DNA of 43,721 nt, taken from NCBI GenBank assembly GCA_044868295.1, contig JBIOWF010000042.1, positions 1 through 43,721 of the forward strand, written 5' to 3'. Made by a program: the position numbers and the translations under genes. The DNA is from JBIOWF01 sp044868295. GTDB taxonomy: Bacteria; Actinomycetota; Actinomycetes; Streptosporangiales; Streptosporangiaceae. How positions within the stretch are numbered: the first letter of the stretch is position 1; every line of letters begins with the position of its first letter. Positions 7,816 through 14,323 of the stretch are shown here, piece after piece. The notes below the pieces were generated by a model. The model was not told the origin of the DNA and ran no database searches. It was given only the letters and a program-made list of their open reading frames with translations.

Positions 7816-8742
7816 GTGACTGAAAGCGTGACGGAAACACAGTTCCTCGGGCTGACCGACGAACAGCTTGAGTTCTTCAAGGAGAACGGGTTCGTGGGCC
7901 CGTTCGACCTGTACTCGGAGGAAGAAGCTCCGATGCTGTGGAACCAGGCGATGATCGAGATGGTCACCTCCGCGAACAAGCCGCACAACTCGACGGTCAT
8001 CAACTACGACCGGCACCTGGACTGCGACACGCTGTCCAAGCACATCAGCCGGCCCGAGATCGTCCACAAGCTGCGCAGCCTGATCGGCGACGACATCCTG
8101 TGCTGGAAGACGAACATCTTCAAGAAGGCGCCGGGCGAGGCCGGCACCGGCTGGCACCAGGTCGAGACCTTCGTCGTGGGCGAGACCACCACCTCCGCCA
8201 GCCCCTCCCTCAAGTACACGGAGGAGAGCGCGATGGTGACGCAGGAGCTGACCGTCTGGACCGCCTTCTCTCCCGCAGGCAAGGAGAACGGTTGCCTCCG
8301 CTACATCCCGGGCAGCCACAAGCGGTGGTACTACGACGAGAGCAAGCCGCTGACGCGCAATGTCGAGAGCAAGTCGCACGACTTCTTCGGGTACGACTAC
8401 TCGGAGCTCAAGCTCGACCAGGACTGGGATCCGAATGACGAGGACATCTTCGAGATGGAGATGAAGCCCGGCCAGTTCGTCATCTTCCTGGCCAAGTGCA
8501 TCCACGGCTCCCTGCCGAACGTCAGCGACCAGATCCGCCTTGGTTTCGCCTCGCGCTATGTCTCACCGTCGGTGAAGGTGTACGAGGACGTCGACAGCCT
8601 GAGTGAATTCGGCGACACCATCAGCCTGGACTACCACGGCAGTGTCCTGGTGTCCGGCGAGGACAAGTACGGGCACAACAGGATTCATGAGCAGAACCTG
8701 AACGGCTTCCCCTTCGAGAAGGTCGACATCGATGAGCACTGA
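7816..8742 (+). CDS. SyrB2-type non-haem Fe(II)/2-oxoglutarate halogenase homologue
   Basis: A homologue of carrier-protein-dependent chlorinating enzymes (SyrB2, CytC3, BarB family), aligning over nearly its whole length: ENGFVGPFDLYS, NYDRHLD, LCWKTNIF, GWHQVETF, LTVWTAFSPAGKENGCLRYIPG, FFGYDY, PGQFVIF and LGFASRYV all have SyrB2 counterparts. The proximal iron ligand is His114 and the distal one His230, with Arg241/Arg247 positioned to bind 2-oxoglutarate. The residue two after His114 is Val116. In hydroxylases this is Asp/Glu, in known halogenases Ala or Gly, leaving a site for chloride. A halogenase role is therefore favoured, but valine is larger than usual and Glu117 lies next to it. 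The start GTG 7816 has GAGAGG at 7803-7808; GTG 7810 is the alternative. The 3' end overlaps the next carrier protein gene by 11 bases, so the two are coupled. Confidence 0.88.
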   Translation: MTESVTETQFLGLTDEQLEFFKENGFVGPFDLYSEEEAPMLWNQAMIEMVTSANKPHNSTVINYDRHLDCDTLSKHISRPEIVHKLRSLIGDDILCWKTNIFKKAPGEAGTGWHQVETFVVGETTTSASPSLKYTEESAMVTQELTVWTAFSPAGKENGCLRYIPGSHKRWYYDESKPLTRNVESKSHDFFGYDYSELKLDQDWDPNDEDIFEMEMKPGQFVIFLAKCIHGSLPNVSDQIRLGFASRYVSPSVKVYEDVDSLSEFGDTISLDYHGSVLVSGEDKYGHNRIHEQNLNGFPFEKVDIDEH

Positions 8743-9013
8743 CGAATACCGGAAGAAGTTGGCCGGTTTTCTTGGGACTCAGCCCATGACGCAGGACATT
8801 ACCTACGAGGACGTCATGCGGGCGAAGTCCAGGGAAGAGCTCGGGATCAGCTCGCTGAACATGATCCTTGTGATCGTGAACTACATCAAGGAACACAAGA
8901 ACGACAGCGTTCCGGTGAAGCCCGAGTGGGTGTCCCGGCTCAATGATGTCGACGGCATCGTTTCCGTCATCCGTGAGATCGACGAGATCGATTTCGCGAA
9001 GGCATCGGTGTGA
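8732..9013 (+). CDS. Second acyl carrier protein
   Basis: A 93-residue protein whose ELGISSLNMILVI motif matches the carrier-protein phosphopantetheine site, with the modified serine at residue 41 (or 40). It is diverged from the first ACP and has a charged tail (REIDEIDFAK). It starts inside the end of the halogenase gene, the kind of coupling seen for halogenase and cognate carrier pairs. It may be the true carrier on which halogenation happens, with the first ACP loading it through the KAS III-like enzyme. That division of labour is inference. Confidence 0.85.
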   Translation: MSTDEYRKKLAGFLGTQPMTQDITYEDVMRAKSREELGISSLNMILVIVNYIKEHKNDSVPVKPEWVSRLNDVDGIVSVIREIDEIDFAKASV

Positions 9014-9032
9014 CAGTCGTTTCATGCTCGAT

Positions 9033-9063
9033 GGGCCCGGCCGCCTCCATGGCTGCCGGGCCC
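9033..9063 (+). other. GC-rich hairpin between ACP and KAS III-like genes
   Basis: GGGCCCGGC (9033-9041) is exactly complementary to GCCGGGCCC (9055-9063) across a 13-base loop. It lies 20 bases after the ACP stop and ahead of the KAS III-like start. It could be an attenuator, an mRNA-processing or stability element, or a weak terminator that lowers expression of later genes. There is no T tract. Confidence 0.5.
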
Positions 9064-9083
9064 GGGCAGGAATGCGAGGAGCA

Positions 9084-10022
9084 GTGAGCTCTGGATGCGA
9101 AGACGTGGCCATGGGCGCGTTCTCCGCGGTGTTCGGAGAACTGGAGCGGAGGCCGGAGGACATCCCGGGCTTCGACGGGCTGTGGAGCACACAGTCGCCG
9201 GACGCCGACTTTGCCTCCATGGGCTGCGGAACCTTCCGGAAAATGACACGCCCGGTCGAGGACTACGTGATCGAGTCGGTGCGCGGGACGCTGAGCGAGG
9301 GGTCCATTCCGGCGGAAGGCGTCGACCGCATCGTCTTCGCCACCAGCGACGCCCGACTGGGCTCGCTCGGGCCGGGGTTCGCCGCACGGGTGCTGGACGC
9401 CCTGGGACTGGTGGCGTGTGTGCCGCTGATGGTCTCTTTCCAGCAGTGCTGCAGCTCATTGACGGCGCTGCGGCACTGCTGGGACCTGTTCGGCGATGCC
9501 GATGTGCAGAACGTCGTCCTCGTGTCGCTCGACTTCACCCCGGACGACAGCGACCGTGTCAGGTCTTTCGCCCTGTTCAGCGACGCGGTCGTCAGCTGTC
9601 TCATCACCCGGGGCGACTCACGGCACGACATCGGCCTGGCGCGTCTGGTCTCCTCGAGCGTCCGGCTCGACCACGCCGGACTCCTCGGCCAGGATTCGTT
9701 CATGTCGAGGCAGAAGGTGGCCCAGGCCGCCTTCGCCGACGTCCTGGGCGACAACGGTCTGCGGCTCGCCGACGTCACGAAGGTGTTCCCGGCGAACCTC
9801 TACACGCCGGTGACGCTGTTCAACGCCATGATTGCCGGCGTTCCCCGGGACGCGCTTCACTTCGCCGGCGCCCTGGCCGCCTACGGGCACTGCGGGAACT
9901 CGGACTGGATGATCAATCTTGCCGACTACCACCGCGGTGTCGGCGTACGCCAGGGAGAGACGTATCTGGCCCAGTCGTCGGCACCCGGGTTCTTCGCCTG
10001 CGGGCTGCTCGTGGGCGCCTGA
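9084..10022 (+). CDS. KAS III-like (FabH-fold) acyltransferase/condensing enzyme
   Basis: A thiolase-fold protein of about 312 residues from GTG 9084. The nucleophile elbow is FQQCCSSLTAL with cysteines 122 and 123, and GHCGNSDWMINL supplies the conserved Asn of the KAS III triad. The position normally carrying His in the PHQAN motif reads VFPANLYT, so the catalytic His seems to be missing. Such changes occur in KAS III relatives that transfer acyl groups instead of condensing with malonyl-ACP. It may shuttle the acyl group between the two carriers or onto a nucleophile. The start is uncertain: GTG 9084, GTG 9105 and ATG 9111 are all in frame. GTG 9084 keeps the first beta-strand (VAMGAFSAVFGE), though its Shine-Dalgarno spacing is not ideal. 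Confidence 0.78.
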   Translation: MSSGCEDVAMGAFSAVFGELERRPEDIPGFDGLWSTQSPDADFASMGCGTFRKMTRPVEDYVIESVRGTLSEGSIPAEGVDRIVFATSDARLGSLGPGFAARVLDALGLVACVPLMVSFQQCCSSLTALRHCWDLFGDADVQNVVLVSLDFTPDDSDRVRSFALFSDAVVSCLITRGDSRHDIGLARLVSSSVRLDHAGLLGQDSFMSRQKVAQAAFADVLGDNGLRLADVTKVFPANLYTPVTLFNAMIAGVPRDALHFAGALAAYGHCGNSDWMINLADYHRGVGVRQGETYLAQSSAPGFFACGLLVGA

Positions 10023-10054
10023 GACGTCTGGACATCACAGTAAAGGTGAGACCG

Positions 10055-10516
10055 ATGAAGATTGCAGTGGACGACCTCTCCGGAGCCGAGATCGCCGCGT
10101 TCCTCGATGCACACGTCCAGCAGATGAGGGCCATCACGCCGCTGGAGAGCAAGCATGCTCTTGACCTCGACGGGCTGCGCAGGCCGGAGGTCACCTTCTG
10201 GACGATCAAGGACGACGACGTTCTCGTGGGCTGCGGCGCGATCAAGAGGATCGACGACGATCACGCGGAGATCAAGTCGATGCGCACGGAGCCCGCGCGC
10301 CAGCGCGGCGGGGTGGCGTCGCTACTGCTGGGCCACATCATCTCCGAGGCCCGACTCATGGGTTTCTCCCGGCTGAGCCTGGAGACCGGCGCGACCGAGT
10401 TCTTCGCTCCCGCGCGCGCCCTGTACGAGAAGTTCGGCTTCGTCTACTGCGCCCCTTTCGCGGACTACAAAGAAGACCCCAACAGTGTGTTCATGACGAA
10501 ACTGCTCCAGGACTGA
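10055..10516 (+). CDS. GNAT-family N-acetyltransferase
   Basis: A 153-residue GCN5-related acetyltransferase of the YsnE-like type. Acetyl-CoA-binding motif A is visible as KSMRTEPARQRGGVASLLL (R-x-x-G-x-A pyrophosphate loop QRGGVA), followed by SLETGA and the C-terminal LYEKFGFVYCAPF with GFVYC near the active site. ATG 10055 follows AAAGGTGAG at 10042-10050. In tabtoxin producers a GNAT enzyme (Ttr) acetylates the warhead for self-protection, so this may be a resistance enzyme; it could equally acetylate a biosynthetic intermediate, and no homology to Ttr beyond the fold is claimed. Confidence 0.88.
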   Translation: MKIAVDDLSGAEIAAFLDAHVQQMRAITPLESKHALDLDGLRRPEVTFWTIKDDDVLVGCGAIKRIDDDHAEIKSMRTEPARQRGGVASLLLGHIISEARLMGFSRLSLETGATEFFAPARALYEKFGFVYCAPFADYKEDPNSVFMTKLLQD

Positions 10517-10538
10517 CCCGGAACCAAGGGGACGGCAA

Positions 10539-11507
10539 GTGAAGGACAATGTGTACGCCTATGACAGAGGGCTGTACAGCCGGCTGTTTCTGAACTGCTT
10601 TCAGCGCCATTCACTCGTGATGCTCGCCGAACGCGAACCGCAGGTTCATCAGTTGCTCTACCGGTGCCTGGTCAGTACCGATGACATCCTGCAGCAGATC
10701 GTCAGGGAACAGCGGCCCAAGCACTCCTTCGAGAGCGGGCTCCTCGACTCCGAGGATTTGGCCAGAATCGGCATGGTGCGGGAAGAGGTGGAATTCGGAA
10801 CGTACTCCGAAGCCCGTGACCTTCTGCTCGACGTCCTGGCCCGGCAGGGTTACGCCATCCTCGTGGGTGACGTCTTCTACTGGCCGCACTGCCCGGAGTA
10901 CAGGACCAGGCACGTGGTCCACGCGATCGTGCTGCGTGGCTACGACCCGCAGGCCGCACAGTGGTCGATCATCGACGAGAACCCGGCGAGCCTGCTCTGC
11001 GAGTACACATACTCCGAGGACGTCATCGCCGCCGGTTTCGACAACAACGAACTGCGCCGCATCAGGTACTTCACGGCCAAGCCCTTCGACGCCGAGGAGG
11101 CCGGGCACGCGACCCGCCGCGCGTTCGCCCGTCTCGTCGAACGGTACGAGGACAGCCTGACCCTGCTGACCGGGGTCGGGGACCTCCTCGCCAGCCCGTG
11201 GATCGCGCCGGAGCGGGCCATCGCATCCCTGCACGACGCCTTCACCCTCTATCAGGGGTCACGGGTCGGCCTGTCCGAGTACGTCCGCCGATGGACTCCG
11301 GATCCGGAAGTCGAGGCTGTGCTTACCCGCATCGTGAAGCAGGCGGAGGAAGTGCAGAACCACATGCTGCTCGGCAAGGTGACGGGTTCTCTGGACGAGG
11401 TCCGGATCACGGACGCGTGTCTCGGGTTGAAGGCAGCCGAGGAGCAACTACTGCGCGGGCTGCAAGCGGTCGCCGGGGGTGCAGGAGCCGACATGACAGA
11501 AATCTAG
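10539..11507 (+). CDS. BtrH-like acyltransferase (cysteine-protease-like fold)
   Basis: A 322-residue protein from GTG 10539 (AAGGGG Shine-Dalgarno). The N-terminal half resembles the BtrH N-terminal domain, a papain/C39-like fold that in butirosin biosynthesis moves an acyl group from a carrier protein to an amine. Candidate catalytic residues are Cys20 (LNCFQRHS), His128 (HVVHAIVLRGYD) and Asp146 (SIIDENP). The C-terminal half is helical (about 190-320), as in BtrH relatives with a DUF4872-type extension. With two carrier proteins encoded nearby, the simplest role is release of the halogenated or acyl chain onto an amino group of the peptide made by the right half of the cluster. This is the best link between the two halves, but it rests on family knowledge, not on a known substrate. 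Confidence 0.75.
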   Translation: MKDNVYAYDRGLYSRLFLNCFQRHSLVMLAEREPQVHQLLYRCLVSTDDILQQIVREQRPKHSFESGLLDSEDLARIGMVREEVEFGTYSEARDLLLDVLARQGYAILVGDVFYWPHCPEYRTRHVVHAIVLRGYDPQAAQWSIIDENPASLLCEYTYSEDVIAAGFDNNELRRIRYFTAKPFDAEEAGHATRRAFARLVERYEDSLTLLTGVGDLLASPWIAPERAIASLHDAFTLYQGSRVGLSEYVRRWTPDPEVEAVLTRIVKQAEEVQNHMLLGKVTGSLDEVRITDACLGLKAAEEQLLRGLQAVAGGAGADMTEI

Positions 11508-11557
11508 GTCGCGATCCTGCTTGAGATGAATTCTTCGACTACCCAGGAGGTGAACGA

Positions 11558-13399
11558 ATGAGTGGCGTTGTGGGCTGGATCGACTTCCGGCGCGATCTGG
11601 GTGAGCAGGGCTCCGTTCTGCGATCGATGACGGAGACGATGGGGCGCCGGGGTCCGGACACCGAGGACGTCTGGCTGTCCACGCGCGCCTGTATCGGGCA
11701 CCGGGGGCTGGCCGCTTCGGGGTCGGCCGACAATGTGAGGCCGGCGAAGGCCGAGACCGCGCGGGGCGTCGTGTACGCGGCCCACGCCGGGGAGGTGTAC
11801 AACACCGATGAACTCCTGCGGGACATCGAGGCGGCGGGCGGCACTTTCCGGAACTCCTCCACCGCCGAGGCGCTGCTCCAGGCGTTCCTGCTATGGGGAC
11901 CGGAATTCGTTGACCGCGTCAACGGGGCCTTCGGGTTCGCGATATGGGACAGCAGGTCGCGGCGGCTGCATCTGGGGCGCGACCGCATGGGCATCAGGCC
12001 TCTCTACTACCACGAATACCCCGGCGGAATCCTCTTCGCCTCCGAGCCCAAGGGCATCATCGCCAACCCACTCTTCGAGGCACGGCTGGACGTCTCCAAG
12101 CTGCCGATCGTGCTGCAGCCGCGGCTCAGTCTGCCCGGGGAGACCCCGCTGAAGGGGCTCCACGAGGTTCCCCCCGCGCACGTTCTCACGTACGGGGAGC
12201 AAGGGCTGTCCCGGAGGCGGTACTGGCGGCTCGTGAGCGCACCGCACCACGACTCGTTCGACGAGACGGCGCGCCGTGTGCGCGAGCTGCTCGACGACAC
12301 GGTGGCTCGGCAGCTCGTCACCGGTGCGCCGCTGGGCGCGATGCTGTCCGGTGGCGTCGACTCGACATCCGTCGCGGCCCTGGCGATGAGGGCGCTGCGG
12401 AAGGAGGATACGAGCAGGGAACTGGCGACCTTCTGCATCCAGTTCGAGAGCGACCCGGCTCACTTCGTGTCGACCGAGCTCCGGCCGGACATCGACGCCC
12501 CGTACGCCGCCGCGGCGGCCGAGTTCCTCGGAACGCGGCACACCACGCTCACGGCGAGCGTCGCCGAACTCCTGGACGTCATTCCCGCGACGCGCCGGGC
12601 ACGCGACCTCCCGGGCTGGGGTCAGTTCGACGCGTCGATGTACCTCATCTTCCAGCGGATCGGGCGCGATTGCCGCGTGGCTCTGACGGGCGAGGCCGCG
12701 GACGAGGTCTTCGGCGGCTATCCGTACTTCTTCAAGCCGGACGTTGTGGGCCGCGATCACTTCCCCTGGCTCGGCGACGGGCCGAAGCTCTCCGCCTTCC
12801 TCTCCGCCGACCTCCTGTCCGAGGTCGACCCGCAGGAGGACGAACGCGCCCGCTACTCGGAGCTGATGGCCGCCGTCCCGCGCCTCCCGGGCGAGAGCCC
12901 CGAGGACGCGCGTATGCGGGAGGTCTTCTTCCTGGGACTGTCCGGCCCGCTCGCGGTGATCCTCGACCGCAAGGAGCGCATGAGCATGGCGCACGGACTC
13001 GACGTGAGGGTGCCCTTCTGCGACCACCGGCTCATCGAGTACGTGTGGAATGTGCCCTGGGCGCTGAAGTCGCAGGGTGGGGTGAAGGGGCTGCTGAAGG
13101 CCGCCATGGCGGACGTGCTCCCGCCGGGCACCGTGAACCGGAAGAAGAGCGCCTATCCGCACGTGCAGAACCCCGATTACGACCAATCACTCATCCGCGA
13201 GGCGTCGTGGATCGTCAACGACAAGGCCTCTCCGCTCGCGTGGATGTTCGACGCGGACGGACTGGGCGGGCTGATCGGGCAGATCGGCGCCAACGCGATC
13301 CGAGCGGAGCTGCCCGGCGGTTCGAACCAGGCCGCCCTGCTGATCCAGCTCGTCGAAATGCGCAACTGGATGGACGAGTACCAGGTGTCCCTCCCCTGA
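11558..13399 (+). CDS. Asparagine-synthetase/beta-lactam-synthetase family amide synthetase, glutaminase-dead
   Basis: A 613-residue class B asparagine synthetase homologue with a strong AGGAGGTGA site 5' of ATG 11558. In true AsnB, Cys2 after the initiator Met attacks glutamine; here the protein begins MSGVVGW, so Ser replaces Cys and glutamine hydrolysis should be lost. This is the situation in beta-lactam synthetase, carbapenam synthetase and tabtoxin TblS, which adenylate a carboxylate and close the ring on an internal amine. The ATP pyrophosphatase loop LSGGVDSTS (S264-S269) is intact, TGEAADEVFGGY follows, and the late lysine region VNRKKSAYP matches the catalytic-lysine area of beta-lactam synthetase. 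With LysA/DapD/DapC homologues downstream it is read as the ring-forming enzyme of a tabtoxin-like warhead. Intermolecular amide formation remains possible. Confidence 0.88.
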   Translation: MSGVVGWIDFRRDLGEQGSVLRSMTETMGRRGPDTEDVWLSTRACIGHRGLAASGSADNVRPAKAETARGVVYAAHAGEVYNTDELLRDIEAAGGTFRNSSTAEALLQAFLLWGPEFVDRVNGAFGFAIWDSRSRRLHLGRDRMGIRPLYYHEYPGGILFASEPKGIIANPLFEARLDVSKLPIVLQPRLSLPGETPLKGLHEVPPAHVLTYGEQGLSRRRYWRLVSAPHHDSFDETARRVRELLDDTVARQLVTGAPLGAMLSGGVDSTSVAALAMRALRKEDTSRELATFCIQFESDPAHFVSTELRPDIDAPYAAAAAEFLGTRHTTLTASVAELLDVIPATRRARDLPGWGQFDASMYLIFQRIGRDCRVALTGEAADEVFGGYPYFFKPDVVGRDHFPWLGDGPKLSAFLSADLLSEVDPQEDERARYSELMAAVPRLPGESPEDARMREVFFLGLSGPLAVILDRKERMSMAHGLDVRVPFCDHRLIEYVWNVPWALKSQGGVKGLLKAAMADVLPPGTVNRKKSAYPHVQNPDYDQSLIREASWIVNDKASPLAWMFDADGLGGLIGQIGANAIRAELPGGSNQAALLIQLVEMRNWMDEYQVSLP

Positions 13400-13444
13400 C
13401 GGGGCCGCCTGACGAAACAACCGAACTCCCAGGAGTGCCCCTTC

Positions 13445-14308
13445 ATGCTTGAACTGGTCCCCATCACCGACCAAATCGGTACGGAAGTCCGTGGCGTCGA
13501 CGTCACCGGTCACATCTCCGACCGGGACTTCGATCGCATCTACCAGGCGTGGATCGACACGACGATCCTGCTGTTCCGCGGTCAGGACATGACCCCTGCC
13601 CAGCACGTCGAGTTCACCCGGCGTTTCGGTGAGGTCTTCACCTACACCCGCTCGCAGTTCAACGACGTCGAGCACCCCGAGATCCTCATTCTGTCGAACA
13701 TCACGCGGGACGGTCAGCCGATCGGCTCCGCCTACAGCGGACGGGTCTGGCACAGCGACGGCCACTATCTCACGGACCCTCCGGTGGGCTCCATGCTGTA
13801 CGCCCGCGAGGTTCCCCCCGTGGGCGGTGACACGTGGTACGGCAACATGATCGCCGCCTACGACGCCCTGCCGCAGGCCGTGCAGGAGCGGATCGAGGAT
13901 CTCAAGGTCGTCATCAGCCGGGTCCAGTCGCGGCCGTACAACTACCCCGACCGCCCGGCGCCCACCGCGCGGGAGCGCGCCGAATGGGTCGATGTCACCC
14001 ACCCGCTGGTGCGCGTCCACGAGGTGAGCGGCCGCAGAGCGCTCTACGCGGGCGGCAACGTGCCATGGCGCATCGAGGGGATGCCCGAGGTCGAGAGCGC
14101 GCCTCTCATCACGTTCCTCCAGGAGTTCTCGGTCCAGCCGCGGTTCACGTACTGCCACAGCTGGCGGGTGGGTGACATCGTCCTGTGGGACAACCGCAGT
14201 GCGATGCACCGTGCCACGTACTACGACCACGTCGCGCACCGCCGCCTGATGCACCGGACGACGATCTCGGGCATCCGGCCGGCCGCCGATGCCGGCGACC
14301 GGGCGTGA
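13445..14308 (+). CDS. TauD/TfdA-family Fe(II)/2-oxoglutarate dioxygenase
   Basis: A 287-residue enzyme from ATG 13445 with AGGAG at 13431-13435. The facial triad is His103-x-Asp105 (RVWHSDGHY) and His255 (SAMHRAT), with an Arg in RRLMHRTT for 2-oxoglutarate. Unlike the halogenase homologue in this cluster it keeps the carboxylate ligand, so hydroxylation or oxidation is expected. Candidate steps are hydroxylation of the ring carbon that becomes C3-OH of the azetidinone, or oxidation of the methyl group added by the methyltransferase. Clavaminate synthase-like enzymes of this superfamily occur in beta-lactam pathways. Confidence 0.92.
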   Translation: MLELVPITDQIGTEVRGVDVTGHISDRDFDRIYQAWIDTTILLFRGQDMTPAQHVEFTRRFGEVFTYTRSQFNDVEHPEILILSNITRDGQPIGSAYSGRVWHSDGHYLTDPPVGSMLYAREVPPVGGDTWYGNMIAAYDALPQAVQERIEDLKVVISRVQSRPYNYPDRPAPTARERAEWVDVTHPLVRVHEVSGRRALYAGGNVPWRIEGMPEVESAPLITFLQEFSVQPRFTYCHSWRVGDIVLWDNRSAMHRATYYDHVAHRRLMHRTTISGIRPAADAGDRA

Positions 14309-14323
14309 GCGGGCGGCCGGGCC

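Noticed and set aside
7816..8742. Generic phytanoyl-CoA dioxygenase annotation
   Set aside because: The whole-length resemblance to SyrB2 and absence of the Asp/Glu iron ligand point to the chlorinating-enzyme branch, not to a standard hydroxylase.
11558..13399. Plain asparagine synthetase annotation
   Set aside because: Cys2, needed for glutamine hydrolysis, is Ser, and the neighbours are secondary-metabolism and DAP-type genes.
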